The position numbers and the translations under genes were made by a program. From assembly GCA_018105865.1 (NCBI GenBank), contig CM030865.1:10195513-10259512 (forward strand): a stretch of 64,000 bases of DNA. The letters are read 5' to 3'. Shown here in pieces: positions 1 to 12,689 of this stretch. Positions within the stretch are counted from its first letter, which is position 1; each line of letters starts with the position of its first letter. Source of the DNA: Metaphire vulgaris (taxonomy: Eukaryota > Annelida > Clitellata > Crassiclitellata > Megascolecidae). Below the pieces are notes generated by a model, which saw nothing but the letters and a program-made list of their open reading frames with translations, was not told the origin of the DNA and ran no database searches.

Positions 1-2546
1 ATAATGTATCAGAACTAAGTAATGAAAAATTATTTAACTTTAATTAAAATACTTGTAATATCCACAGATCAGTAATAATAATCAATGTTTGTTAGTGGCC
101 GAAACGGCCGTAAATGGTATTATGCTAAAACTGTATGGCTATAGTTTTGCTATGAGTGTTCAAGGACACTGGCTTATACACAGAATTTCATCATTAACTT
201 TGCCGTCAATATAATCAATACAATTTAAAAAATGTTCTTATGTTTTTAAACATGATGATCTATTCTGTGCAATTAAAATTCGTCTTAGGCTAAAATCACA
301 AGAATTTAATGAAATATGTTAATTTAAAACGAAGTCTTCCGAATAGACGACTTTCCTGGAACCGGCCTCTTCTTCTTCTTTATCCTCATTACGCATTCAT
401 GGAATCGATCATCTTACCAATAGATTATGCTTAGCTGAATTACTCGCTTAAACAGTTACATATGTATTGCATAGCATTTTGCACTTTGGTATTTTCACCA
501 TTTTGAGATTTCAGTCATGTTTGTTTTTGGTGAAAACATGACTTAATGAGTCAAATATTAAAATAATTTTCCATTAACAATATTTTAATTAATTGAATCT
601 TCCAAAGAGTCTATTAGTACAATATCGTTTCATATTTTGAATATTTTAAGGGAGATTTTGATGTCAAAATGCTTTATATTGCAGTAAAAAGGTTTGCTCA
701 ACATTCGTCAGGTGGCGCATCGATAAACGTTACAACGTCTATTCACTCGTATTGGAACTAATGGATGACGTGAACTTAGAGTCTTAGAAGTGAATTTGAG
801 AAACATGGGAAGCACTTAGACAGTGCCATGTTCATTTTCAAAATCGCTGTTTCTATATCAGGGGTGTTGTTTGATTAGGAATAGAAGGTAGATTACCGTA
901 AATAGAGCGAAGGTATTTCTGACCTGCTTATAATAATATTGGGCACGGAGATACTAAAGGACTTTGCCTCTAACAACGGCATTGTTCCAAAATACGACGT
1001 TTTGTGTGCATGTGAGGCGTTCATGTTTTATGATTTCTTATCCTTTTATGATCTCTCATCATTATCTTGTAGAATGTGTATTAGCCTCCTCTCTTCAATC
1101 TAAAGTATTTTCTCTGTTTTTTTAACTGCAGAAACATATCTGACATGGCATTTTGCAATAATTTGTACTTCTACAAAGACATGCGTATTCGCGCGTAACC
1201 CTACGGTTAAGCGGAATTTCTCAAATGTATATTTTTATATTCGCACGTTAAAAAGGTGTGGTCCTGACGATAACGTATATCACTGATTTGATGGCGTCTG
1301 AATCAATCCAGTATTAAGAGTGCATTCTGGAATTAATTAATTATATATTTAAACCCAGTTTGTCATCTGCCAACAGCTGTTTTTTAAATAGCAGAAACAG
1401 ATCTGACATGGCATTTTGCAATTTGTACTTCAGAACTACTTCTAACATGGCATTTTGCAATTTGTACTTCTATGAATGGGTCTTCAATGATCAATCTAAA
1501 GTATTTTCTTTTTTTAAACAGCAGAAACAGATATGACATGGCATTTTGCAACTTGTACTTCTACAAGGACGTACGTTGATGGAGTCAACCTTACGGTTAA
1601 GCGGAATTTCTCAAATGTATATTTTTATATTCGCACGTTAAAAAGGTGTGGTCCTGACGATAACGTATAGGCCCTATCACTGATTTGATGGCGTCTGAAT
1701 CAATCCAGTATTAAAAGTGCATTCTGGAATTAATTAATTATTTAACCCAGTTTGTCATCTGCCAACAGCTGTTTGTGACCAACACATTAATTAGTGCGTA
1801 TGGCCAATTATTTTTATTATGTTTGTGACCTGTTTTGTCCGTATGTCCAATAATTATTTTCCTTTGACTAAATGTAATGTTAGCGTCACCAAGCATCATA
1901 AGAGCAGAAGTTCGGCGTCCAATCCAACAATAGCATGGCTGAGCTAATTGACAGACAATCGTTAGATGTATTACAGTAGTAGGAGTTTGCTATCAAATAG
2001 ATGAAGATGTTTCCTATCAAAGTTTTCCTCCGATCTCTCATGTCTCTATTAGACAACCAATGGTTCATTGTGCGTGTGTTGTGTTTGTTTATAGATGGAC
2101 GCGTTCTTATCAAAGACAACTAGAAATGGCAGGCCACGCAGGACCCACAATAATTTGCGTTTCCATTTTACATATGTGTCCATTGTGTATTCGTATTTTC
2201 GAATTTGATTAATTTAGAAATAAATCCGCCACAGCCATTTGCGCTTTGCTGTTAACCGGACGCTCAAGCGACGCAGTACCGTGTGGTTAAGCGGAATTTC
2301 TCAAATATTGTTATTGTGTATTCCTAAAAAGTCTCTGCATTAATTAAATTCTACCATTTGCATGCTTTCTCCCTCGCGTCTTCAATCGGAGATCTTAATC
2401 AGATGCTTCGGTGGGGGATCTCAGAATTGAGACGCTTATGTCAATTAAATCAGATAAATTTCCTTATTTAATTAGCATAAACCTAACCTAAGTTTGATCT
2501 GGAACAGCTCACTTTTTTATATAAATTTAAGAAAATTTATATCGAA

Positions 2547-2987
2547 AAATATAATACACTGATCGAACCAATACTATTATATGGATCAGAATGCTGGACC
2601 TTAAAGAAGAAAGACGAAAGAAGATTAATGACTACAGAAATGAACTGGTTAAGAGGAATAGCAGGAGTCAGCAGAAGACAAAGAATAAGAAATGAAATGA
2701 TCAGAGAAAAAACAGAGCAAAAAGAAACGATACTCGAATCAATACAGAAACGAAGACTGAACTGGTTTGGTCATGTTGAAAGAATGAAGGAAGAAAGAGT
2801 ACCAAAGAAAACACTATACAGCTATGTTGAAGGGAAAAGGAGAAAAGGAAGACCAAGAAAAACATGGATAGAAAACTTAAAAGAGGATGCAGAAGAAATG
2901 CAAATGAACTTCATCCAATTGACCAGAGCAGCAAGAGACAGACAGAAGTGGAAGGAACTCATTCAGACCCATCATCCAACCCAATAG
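2547..2987 (+). pseudogene. LINE reverse transcriptase, C-terminal fragment
   Basis: The frame reads through LIEPILLYGSECWTLKKKD, then WFGHVERMKEERVPKK and GRPRKTWIENLKED. These are hallmarks of the C-terminal end of RTE/Jockey-like LINE reverse transcriptases. The catalytic palm motifs are absent, so it is a 5'-truncated dead copy. The ATG at 2628 is internal and probably not a real start. Near-identical fragments lie at 12197-12633 (with stops) and 53859-54300 (minus strand). The clade assignment is tentative. Confidence 0.85.
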
Positions 2988-3048
2988 GGAAAGACGGAAG
3001 GCAAGAAAGAAAAAGAAGAAGATATATATACATGTGTGTGTGTGTGTG

Positions 3049-3514
3049 CAGTGACGTAGGGGTTTAGGCGTTAAAACTCCCCTTGGGCGCCGACCAGTGG
3101 CGTGTAGAGAGTGGCCGACGCCCGGGGCCAAGTTGTCCAAAGAGTATGCCCACTGAGCAAAAAAAGGTCGTCAGCTCCATTTTTACGCCCCCCTGGTCTG
3201 CGCCCGTGGCCACCGCCCCCTCGCCCCTACACGCTACTGGCGCCGACGAAAAAAAATATAAAGTGTTTCCATGCATTTTTAAGTTTCGGAGGCGGTTTTG
3301 AGGGTCAAAACTCCCCTTTGGGGCTGCTGACCAAAATTTTTTCAAACTTTTTTAAGCGCCATAGGCGTGACGTCCTTTTTTGATTGTCAGCATCAATTGT
3401 AGAAGGAAAAATACATAGGATGACCCTTTTTTTGCTTGTCAAGATTTTTGAAAGTTGGTTACGGTCAAAAGTCAAAACCAAAACCCCCTTCCGGAAATCC
3501 TGGTTACGCCACTG
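3049..3514. mobile_element. hAT-like MITE in copy A
   Basis: It begins CAGTGACGTAG and ends GGTTACGCCACTG, imperfect inverted termini with the CAG...CTG ends typical of hAT MITEs. It sits in a TG microsatellite, so the target duplication cannot be told from the repeat. It carries an internal TTTTTTGCTTGTCA module near 3430. The same element is at 12690-13160. Short ORFs inside it are non-coding. Confidence 0.7.
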
Positions 3515-3989
3515 TGCGCGCGTGTGTGTGTGTCTGTGTGTCCATTTTCATTTTATTCATGCAGAATTTTTATCCGCCAGACCGCCACAGTATTTTGCAT
3601 TTTGCAGTTCTTATTGTGACTTGGCTGCGTCGGTTTGACCTTGGGGTTATGCGGAATTTCTCAAATGTATATCCTTATTTTGCGCTCTTAAAAAGGTGTG
3701 TTAATTTCGAAAATGCAAATCACTTAATCAAAGTCTCTGTATCAATGAAATTTTACATCTGCATGTTTACCATTTATATAAATTCTAAGAAATATATGTC
3801 AAAGATAACAGGATAACATATTTCGCATGCACAACTAATTTTCTTCGCCATTCGCGAGATGGCGACCTGATGAACTGACGACTCAACTGAAACTGAACGC
3901 CTTGCTGTAGATGCGTTTTCGAGACGGTCACACCTTTTTATTAAGTGAATATATTGATACATAGCCTACTTTAGAAATTCCTCTTAATC

Positions 3990-5450
3990 GAAAGGTTTCT
4001 TGCAGTAAACTCTCAGCAGGAGATTGCTAAATGCTGTGGCGAATATATCTTTTCTCTTGATTTAACGACAGAGATCTCCGCCCTAACATTTTTGCCTCTT
4101 ATTATAATTGCTTTTCAGTGTCGTCGGATTTTCATCTAGCGGTTAAGCGGAGTTTCTCAGATGTATGTTTTATGTTTGGCGTTTAATAAAGGTGTTCACG
4201 GGACGAACACGAATACCGCGAAATCAAAGTGTTCGTAGAAGTAAATAGCTGAAATAGCATTTGCTTGAATCAAGTGAATTTAGTAAAGGTAAAAGGAAAC
4301 ATTGTCAGTATTCATTTAATTCTCTACACAACTTTAAATTCAGTGAATTCTTGATGCCCGTAACAAGACTAGACCAAGATTCGCTAGATGGCGGACCAAT
4401 TAATTCCATTTCAAAATATATATCGCTTTGACGTTTTGTGTGCGCGCGCGTCCGCGTGCCTGTGTGTGTGGATGTATGTTTGTGTGTTGCTGTGTGCAAA
4501 TTTGTTTGTAGCCCTATAATTCGAGGAAGAGCAAAGTGCAAAATACCATGGCAGGAGTATTTCTGAAGCTGAACCAAAGATAAAATAGAATCGAAATGAC
4601 AAAGGGAACGCCTGTTGCTTCGTGAGCAACGAAAATGTGGTCGATCAAGTGAAGTGACTGTAGAAAAGGAAGAGACTACTTAGGCAGCAGACTCACAAGA
4701 AGCCTCCGCGTGATCCTGTCGATAAATATCCTTGCGAATGGAGAAAAAACTCCTAACCATGAACTCTGGAAATGGGAGTAAGACAAGGCAGTTTTTAATC
4801 GAGGCCGTTTGGAGGGAAATTGCCCTTTTCGCCCCGGACAGAGAGAAAGACAGAGACAGAGAGATACAGGGTCGTCAATGGCAGATGAGTAGCAGCAACT
4901 GTGTCTGCCACAGTGACGTCCACACCAGGCAGCGCCCGACTTGCCAAGATATCATGGTCCGGTCTCTTTCCATATTTCCATCTTTCCATGTCGCAAGAGC
5001 CGATGGATGCACTTTTAACACTGGATTGATTCAGACGCCATCAAATCAGTGATATGTCGTATCGTCAGAACCACACCTTTTTAACGCGTGAACGTTAAAA
5101 TATAGATTTAAGAAATTCCGCTGTACCGCAAGTGGTCCCATCGACTTCCAATGGATTTGGAGTAGTGCAAATTGCAAAATGCTATGGCAGATATGTTTCC
5201 GCTGTTAAATTAAGAGAAAATACTTTACAGTGAAGAGAGGAGGCGAACATCCATTTTGAAAGATAGGTTTAATTATTGAAGACAACAAAGTGAAAACATG
5301 AACGCCTCTCGTGCAGATCGTCTTTTGGAACGATGCCATTTGTTAGATGCAAAGTGCTTTGATATTTCCGTGACAGCAAGTCAGACAAACCTTCTCTCCA
5401 TTTGCGGTAATTTCCCTCTTTGTAATGTTTAACATTTAACTTAAACATTA
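3990..5450. repeat. Remnants of dispersed repeat units, no gene
   Basis: It contains one plus-strand core (near 4140) and one degenerate minus-strand core (near 5105). The flanking text (ACTGGATTGATTCAGACGCC, then CCACACCTTTTTAACGCG) recurs at 14036, 27530, 52610 and 57155. A GT-rich stretch lies at 4435-4500. Overlapping ORFs on both strands show no domain and look like chance. Confidence 0.6.
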
Positions 5451-5451
5451 A

Positions 5452-5540
5452 ACTTCATCCAAATGACCAGAGCAGCAAGAGACAGACAGAAGTGGAAGGA
5501 ACTCATTCAGACCCATCGTCCAACCCAATAGGGAAAGACG
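5452..5540 (+). pseudogene. LINE 3' tail fragment
   Basis: About 90 nt match the last part of the LINE fragment in copy A (the TRAARDRQKWKELIQTH segment and the start of its 3' end). Only this tail is present. Confidence 0.65.
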
Positions 5541-5644
5541 GAAGGAAAGAAGGATAGAAAGAAGAATAAGAAGAATGTTTAAAAGGTTGAAGCCCTGTGC
5601 AACCTAATCTTCGGCTTTGTTCTCTCTAAAGTAGATCAATACGG

Positions 5645-5890
5645 CCCTTTCATTGTAGTAGGAACGGGACTATCGAGCATAAGGTCACGGGTTCGATACC
5701 CGCAGGAGTCTTGAGGTCGTCTTGGCCTTACTCGCTAGAGGGCTATAGTGAAGTTAGGAGCAGTGTTAAGCTGCGAGATAGAGCGTTATGAGATAATAAG
5801 CCATTAATCTGCTGTAGGTTGCCATTATTTTCTCCAGACGCGGGTTTTTCCCCTGAAAATGCAGGAAAAAGTATACAGAAAATCAGTAAT
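5645..5890 (+). repeat. tRNA-derived SINE
   Basis: The head has a B-box-like GGTCACGGGTTCGATACCC at about 5682-5700, followed by a body containing AGCCATTAATCTGCTGTAGG. Related copies are inverted at 8760-9050 and 32745-32940, and a headless piece lies at 55440-55600. The diverged head and shared body point to a SINE, not a tRNA gene. Confidence 0.65.
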
Positions 5891-6550
5891 TCATAAAGGT
5901 CAAATTAGGGCAGCGGTAAGCTGATGGGATAAAACGTCGTATGTACAATTGTACATAAGCCATTAATCTCTAGTAGGTTCTCACCATTTTCTCCAAATCC
6001 ACGTTGTTTTCTGCCAAAATGCAAGAAAAACATTTACAGAAAAGCATAAATTTTCTTCCTCGGCACTAGCTATTAACGACCAAAGCAAGCTTTGTTACGC
6101 GTAGCATGGGTTCACTAAAATTAAAATTCTGTGGAAAACTGAATAAATATTTATAGATATATCGGTTTAATCCAAATGAGTTCAAATAATTCAAGCACAC
6201 GTGACTTGTGACTTCATCGATTCATTTCTTCCGAAGATTTTCATTCTGCGACTTGCGTTTCGTCACGAAAACACCTTTATTTGACACAGACAATGAATCA
6301 TATATTCAGGTAATTCGCTTAACCGTAAGGCTAGAACAACTCATTCGCAATGCAATGCCAATTGAATTAAGAGGCAAAATGTAAGGGCTGAGAAATTTCT
6401 ACCTGTTAATCAAGTGAAAGGACCTCGCATATAAGAGCAATGGAGGTGATCCTGTTTTGCCAAACATTTGATAGGAAACAGTAGATGGTAGTGCTAAAAT
6501 ACTCGCTTTATTTTTGCATTAGTTCACATTAACGGCTCCACGTCGTCGTC
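5891..6550. other. AT-rich intergenic sequence with one degenerate core
   Basis: A partial inverted copy of the dispersed core (ATTCGCTTAACCGTAAGG) is at about 6312-6330. It is surrounded by remnants of the same unit. I see nothing else. Confidence 0.5.
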
Positions 6551-7121
6551 TATACCGGGGTGACAAGCACCGCTCGCGGGTCGGATACGGCCACGAAAGA
6601 TTTTCATCCGGCCCGCGTGTATGTGCCTTGATACAGGAAATAACTTTTTGTTCAAGCAAAGTTACCTTATTTAAGACGTGTTCAAAAATGCATTTGTGAA
6701 AATGGGAGATTACATATATAAAACTCAATTTATTTACTTACGGTAGGAAAGAAATAAAAAAATCTGAAACACTCTTTTTAAATACTGTTTTGCGTAATAG
6801 CCCTACTGCGGTTCGTGTTAAGGTTTTTGTACAAATCCGGCCGCGACCAGTGTTTAATCTAGGCCGTTTCCGGGGGGAAAATTGCCCTTTTCGCTACCGG
6901 AAATTTCAAATTCCCTCCCGGAAATTTTGGAATACTACATGGACTAAAAGCGGCCCCTAGCAGAATTCCCCCGGCTTTGTCAGTTTTCCCCCGGCTTTGT
7001 CAGTTTTCCCCCGGCTTTTTCAGTCACCCCCGGAGTCCAGGAGTCTAGATGAAACACTGCCCGCGACAACCTCAAAGACTTTTATGTGTCCCGCTACATG
7101 AAATCAGTTTGACACTCCTGA
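6551..7121. mobile_element. Older hAT-like element, interrupted
   Basis: Its ends are loosely inverted (CCGGGGTGACAAGC and GTTTGACACTCCTG). Both ends are flanked inside by CCGGCCCGCG-type GC blocks, a style also seen at 63876-64000. A younger hAT MITE (6848-7059) splits it. No transposase frame survives. Confidence 0.5.
6848..7059. mobile_element. hAT MITE, family 1 copy
   Basis: It starts CAGTGTTTAATCTAG and ends CTAGATGAAACACTG, near-perfect terminal inverted repeats. The flanks are GCCGCGAC (6840-6847) and CCCGCGAC (7060-7067), an 8-bp target duplication with one mismatch. The interior is C/G-run rich. A second family member is at 20667-20851. Confidence 0.85.
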
Positions 7122-7790
7122 TCCACTTTGCTGGATAATACTGTTCTTACTCTTACCCTATGATGTTCATCGCCAGATGGCAACAATTAGCAAGGGATAA
7201 GACTTCGACCCCGACTAATCGAAAGGACAGTTAATACAGGAACCAGGGAAGATTCGCGTAGCATGAAGACAGAGATTCAAGTAGATTAGGGGCCATGACT
7301 GACCCCATAGAAGAGACGCCGAGTATATCCTAAGGAGCAAAGACTGAAATCAATAAAACTAAACATCTAGTCAATATTCGCCGATTGTGTTTTATACTTA
7401 CGCTATTTTAGATAATCCAATACCCAAATGCCGTTATACTTAGACATTCATAGTGTTTGATACAGACGCATCTTTAAACAGGCACAACACACACACATGT
7501 CATTATGCTAACATTGCCCATATTATATGCACCGAAGATTCAATGAAAAGCGACATCACTGACACTCGAGATGCTTTCACTGTTCGTAGAACTGTTTCGT
7601 TAACGGAGGGGATTGACCTGGCTGAAAGGAAGTGAGATTTCTTAGCTGAGAGGCACAATTCAATGCAACAATTTAAAACGATGAAAATTAATCAGATATA
7701 CCGCTTCAGTCGCAGAGACTCCAGTGACAAGAACTACATGTATGGCTACATTGGCTAAACACGTGTGATAGGCAAATACAAGTAGCATCG
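7122..7790. other. No recognised feature
   Basis: Moderately AT-rich sequence. The 60-codon frame at 7453-7635 has no recognisable motif and I do not support it as a gene. Confidence 0.4.
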
Positions 7791-7870
7791 TTAACCCCTT
7801 AACTAGGGATCCCGGATATATCCGTCCATTTTACATTGAGTTACAGTAAAATACACGGTAAAGGGGTTAA
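7791..7870. mobile_element. Tiny piggyBac-style MITE candidate
   Basis: TTAA at 7791-7794 is followed by CCCCTTAACTAGGG. AAGGGG precedes TTAA at 7867-7870. A TTAA duplication plus CCC...GGG termini is the piggyBac pattern. At about 72 bp it may also be a chance palindrome. Confidence 0.35.
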
Positions 7871-8003
7871 CATGCAACTTTTTGAAGTCTTGTTTCTTCT
7901 ATTAAGTGTTTTTAGGCCCATAGAGTTTTACTGTTACAAACCACAAACAACTTGTACTACTAAACCAAAACTAGTTGATGAATAAAATAGTAGTCAACTA
8001 AGC

Positions 8004-8162
8004 CAGTGGCGTAGCGAGCACTCCTGCCGCCCATGGCTCCTGCAAAATCCGCCTTCCCAAATTCACTCTTATAACACCTGACACGCCAAAAAAGGTCCCT
8101 TCCAAAATCTGTCGCCCCCTCAAGTGTGCCACCCATGGCTAGAGCCATAGTAGCCATTGGGA
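8004..8162. mobile_element. Degenerate hAT-like MITE
   Basis: It begins CAGTGGCGTAGCG and ends with a degenerate inverted terminus (TAGCCATTG). The flanks are AACTAAGC and CGCTAAGC, 6 of 8 bases alike. It resembles the GTGGCG family at 26312 and elsewhere. Confidence 0.4.
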
Positions 8163-8759
8163 CGCTAAGCTTTTGAACTCAGAGAGTTAGCTGCACAAAT
8201 ACTAGACAATGAAGAATTGTTTCTGTGCATTCATTGTGCAAGAACAAAACAGAAGCTACTAGTAATAAGTTACTAAGAAATAAGATCATCATATTGCCAG
8301 CCACTGTTGCACACAAGCCTAGTTACTCACTGTCTGTGTCAGCAGTGCTGCACTGCAAACAATGAATGACTTCAATGCGTTTCAAATGGTCAGGACAGAT
8401 ATGTTTGCTACAGCGGCTGCAGACTGTCCTCACTTTTCTGAAATTTCTGTCCTTGTGCGGACAGTAATAGCACCACTTTCGTTTGACAAATTGACAGCAT
8501 CGAGTCTTGTTACCATTACTGAGACAGGTTTCGGAAGCATAGTGCCGTCACTTATTCGCAGTTTATTTACATCTAAGGAACTGCAGCAACAATCGATGTA
8601 CACCACAATACAAGGTACATGCCACAGTAGAAATAGATGAAAGCGTATGGATTGTTTACTTAATCTAGCTTAGATTTTTGAAAAACAGTTCATGCGGGGT
8701 CCGTGCGGACCCCTCTCCTGGTGCTTGACGGGCTAATAATTATAGATTTAAATAAATCT
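8163..8759. other. No supported gene
   Basis: A 92-codon frame (8362-8640, plus) is open but has no signal peptide, domain or motif I recognise and no visible splice context. I see nothing else. Confidence 0.35.
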
Positions 8760-9050
8760 TTAAAAAGGTAAAGGTAGGTCCTGTACTCGTGTCCGAGCGT
8801 TGGGTTCCGGTGCTTATCTCCGGTCTAGGCAATCAGCGACGTTGGTGGTATAAGCCATTAATCTGGGGTAGGTTACCCTTACTTTTCTCAGTCCCACGTT
8901 TTACCTTCGCAGCTTAACGCTGCTCCAAAGTTTACCGCCGCTCTCTAGCGAGTAAGGCTGAGTCGAATCTAGGGCTCCTGCGGAGATTGAGCCCACGACC
9001 TTCTGCTCCATCGTTCAAGACTGTTACCACTCTGCAAACTTTCCGCCCCG
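8760..9050 (-). repeat. tRNA-derived SINE, inverted copy
   Basis: Read on the minus strand, it starts at about 9048 with a tRNA-like head (CGGAAAGTTTGCAGAGTGGT as A-box region, GGTCGTGGGCTCAATCTCC as B-box region). It then runs through the TAGCGAGTAAGG and GCCATTAATCTGG body. The overlapping frames at 8932-9154 are SINE sequence, not genes. Confidence 0.7.
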
Positions 9051-9567
9051 TAGCATGGCCCAATTCTCTTGTGATGTTTCCGGAAATACCGGGGTTTTGT
9101 CGGATATATCTCCGTTCTTGCATTTTGCCTCATTATGGTAATTGTGGTGACCACCGCACCTGGCGGTTAAGCGGAATTTCTCATATGTGTATTTTATGTT
9201 TGGCGTCTGATAATGGTGTGGTGTTGTGGAAAAATATAAATGACGGTTTCAAAGCGTTAAAATAAACGAAACATTAGTACAACTTTTATTATAAAGCACT
9301 TCAATTAGTTAATCATAATTTAGTCGAATGAGGCTTTTTGCAAATTGGATTCACATTTTCTAAGAGTGTGAAGAAACTGATGAATGCCGCTTTAGTTCGG
9401 CGCCACCTGGTGAATATTGTGGATTTACTCAGCGCAGGAAAGAGAAATGATCTCGATGTGAATAGGAATTTATGAATTCTATGTTTTTAACTTTTTACGT
9501 TACGTATTGAGATTTGAGGCATGTCTTAAAATATCCAATCCACGGTTTCAAGGACAGTGTCTTACAT
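9051..9567. repeat. Dispersed repeat unit with core at 9163
   Basis: It contains GGCGGTTAAGCGGAATTTCTC followed by the GTGTATTTTATGTTTGGCGT variant. That variant also follows the cores near 4140, 23735, 50975 and 59845. No gene is seen. Confidence 0.6.
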
Positions 9568-9654
9568 ATAATGTATCAGAAATCAGTAATGAAAAATTAT
9601 TTAAATTTCATTAAAATACTTGTAATATCCACAGATCAGTAATAATCAGTGTTG

Positions 9655-10085
9655 TAATAAATACTTCACTGAAGTATTGAAATACTTTCATAAATACTTG
9701 GTTCTCATGTAGTATTTAAATAGTATTTAAATACTCAAATACCAGGATAATGTATATTGACACGATTCGCTACAACGGTATTTTTTTGCAAAGAAATGTT
9801 AGTTAAAATTATTTATAACAATGTCAATGTAGACCTACTTAACTTTTCAACTGTGTAAAACCATCAGTAAAGAAAATGTAAATATGAACAGTCTATAAGA
9901 AACGTTATAATTATGTGAAATTTGCAATAAATCCAAAGTATTTAAATTTCTTAAATAAATCTAAATACCCTATGGCATTTAAATACTATTTAAATACTTA
10001 ATTTTGGATGGGTATTTAAATACTTCTTAAATACTGGGCAAAGTATTTAAATAGTATTTAAATACTGAAAGTACTGAAAATACTG
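9655..10085. repeat. Insertion of AGTATTTAAATACT-rich sequence
   Basis: The segment is absent from copy A. It is built of many variants of GTATTTAAATACT with short self-complementary ends. This is a non-coding element of unknown class, and I could not define a clear target duplication. Confidence 0.55.
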
Positions 10086-12196
10086 GCCGTAAATGGTATT
10101 ATGCTAAAACTGTTTGGCTATAGTTTTGCCATGAGTGTTCAAGGACACTGGCTTATACACAGATTTTCACCATTAACTTTGCCGTCAATATAATCAATAA
10201 AATTTAAAAAATGTTCTTCTGTTTTTAAACATGATGATTTATTCTGTGCAATTAAAATTCGTCTTAGTCGAAAATCACAAGAATTTAATGAAATATGTTA
10301 ATTTAAAACGAAGTCTTCCGAATAGATGACTTTCCAGGAACCGGCCTCTTCTTCTCCTCCTCTTTTATCCTCATTCATGGAATCGATCAGCTGACCAATA
10401 GATTATGTTTTAGTTGCATTTCTCGCTGAAACAGTTACATATGTATTGCATAGCATTTTCCACTTTGGTATTTTCACCATTTTGAGATTTCAATCGTGTT
10501 TGTTTTTGGTCCAGTTATTCGTTATTTTTAACATGTATATAACAACTTTCACTACTATAGCAGGTGTGATTAAATAATGACTTAGTGAGTCAAATATTAA
10601 TATAATTTTCCATCAACAATATTTTAATTAATGGAATCTTCCAAAGAGTCTATTAGTACAATTCGTTTCATATTTTGAATATTTTAAGAGAGATTTTGAT
10701 TTCAAAATGAGTTATATTGGAGTAAAAAGGTTTGCTCAACATTCGCCAGGTGGCGCATCGATAAACGTCTATTCACTCGAATTGGAACTAATGGAGTCTT
10801 AGAGGTGAATTTGAGAAACATGGGAAACACTTAGAAAGTGCCATGTTCATTTTCAAAATCGCTGTTTCTATATCTGGAGAGTTGTTTGATTAAGAATAGA
10901 AGGTAGATTACCGTAAATAGAGCGAAGGTATTTCGGACTTGCTTATCATAATAGTGGACACGGAGTTACTAAAGGACTTTGCCTCTAACAACGGCATCGT
11001 TCCAAAATACGACATTTTGTGTGCATGTGAGGCGTTCATGTTTTATGATTTCTTATCCTTTTATGATCTCTCATCATTATCTTGTAGAATGGGTCTTAGC
11101 CTCCCCTCTTCAATCTAAAGTATTTTCTCTTTTTTTAAAAACACCGGAAACATATCTTACATGGCATTTTGCAATTTGTACTTCTACAAGAACGTAATTA
11201 TGTGTCGACAATTTTACGTATCGTTGTGTGGACAAACTTACGGTTAAGCTGAATTTCTCAAATGTATATTTTTATGTTCGCACGTTAAAAAGGTGTTGTC
11301 CTGACGATAACGTATATCACTGATTTGATGGCGTCTGAATCAATCCAGTATTAAAAGTGCACTCTGGAATTAATTAATTAATTACTTAAACCCAGTTTGT
11401 CATCTGCCAACAGCTGGTTGTGACCAACACCTTAATTAGTCCGTATGTCCAATTATTTTTATTATGTTTGTGACCTGTTTGTGATCTGTTTTGTCCGTAT
11501 GTCCAATAATTATTTTCCTTTGACTAAATGTAATGTTAGCGTCACCAAGCATCATAAGACCAGAAGTTCGGCGACCAATCCAACAATAGCATGGCTGATC
11601 TAATTGACAGACAATCGTTAGATGTATTACAGTAGTAGGAGTTTGCTATCAAATAGATGAAGATGTTTCCCATCAAAGTTTTCCTCCGATCTCTCATGTC
11701 TCTATAAGACAACCAATGGTTCATTGTACGTGTGTTGTGTTTGTTTATAGACGGACGCGTTCTTATCAAAGACAACTAGAAATGGCCGGCCACGCAGGAC
11801 CCACAATAATTTGCGTTTCCATTTTACGTACAATTATGTCCTTTGTGTATTCGTATTTTCACATTTGATTAATTTAGAAATAAATCCGCCACAGCCATTT
11901 GCTGTTAACCGAACGTTCAAGCGACGCAGTACCGTGAGGTTAAGCGGAATTTCTCAAACATTGTTATTGTGCATTCCTAAAAAGTCTCTGCATTAATTAA
12001 ATTCTACCATTTGCATGCTTTCTCGCTCGCGTCTGCAAACGGAGATCTTAATCAGATGCTTCTGTGGAAGATCTAAGAATTGACCCGCTTATGTAAATTA
12101 AACCAGAAAAATTTCCTTATTTAATTGGCATAAACCTAAGTTTGAACTGGAACAGCTCACTTTTTTATATAAATTTAAGAAAATTTATATCGAAAA

Positions 12197-12633
12197 ATAT
12201 AATACACTGATCAAACCAATACTATTATATGGATCAGAATGCTGGACCTTAAAGAAGAAAGACGAAAGAAGATTAATGACTGCAGAAATGAACTGGTTAA
12301 GAGGAATAGCAGGAGTCAGCAGAAGACAAAGAATAAGAAATGAAACGATCAGAGAAAAGACAGAGCAAAAAGAAATGATACTTGAATCAATACAGAAACG
12401 AAGCCTGTAATGGTTTGGTCATGTTGAAAGAATGAAGGAAGAAAGACTACGAAAGAAAGCACTATACAACTATGTTGAAGGGAAAAGGAGATAAGGAAGA
12501 CGAAAAAACATTGATAGAAAACTTAAAAGAGGATGCAGAAGAAATGCAAATGAACTTAATCCAATTCACCAGAGCAGCAAGAGACAGACAGAAGTGGAAG
12601 GAACTCATTCACACCCATCATCCAACCCAATAG
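12197..12633 (+). pseudogene. LINE reverse transcriptase C-terminal fragment, broken
   Basis: This is the same fragment as 2547-2987, with in-frame TAA codons (for example CTGTAATGG near 12410 and GGAGATAAGG near 12490) and a small deletion. It is clearly non-functional. Confidence 0.85.
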
Positions 12634-12689
12634 GGAAAGACGGAAGGAAAGAAAGACAATAGAAGAAAATATATATACATGTGTGTGTG

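Larger units (their letters stand above)
1..3990 (+). repeat. Long direct duplication, copy A
   Basis: This block matches 9568-13640 along its length in the same orientation, with small indels. It is a composite: AT-rich non-coding sequence, several copies of a TTAAGCGGAATTTCTC core (near 1205, 1600, 2285 and 3650), a LINE 3' fragment (2547-2987) and a MITE (3049-3514). Copy B carries an extra ~430-bp insertion near 9655-10085. No host gene is seen here. The short ORF at 1886-2119 also occurs in copy B (11542-11775) and lies in repeat, so I do not treat it as a gene. Confidence 0.85.

Noticed and set aside
3064..3638. Several 70-126 codon frames, repeated at 12556-13263
   Set aside because: They lie inside MITEs and duplicated repeat; each is open in only some copies.
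8362..8640. 92-aa plus-strand protein
   Set aside because: No domain, splice or conservation evidence; comparable frames occur by chance throughout the window.
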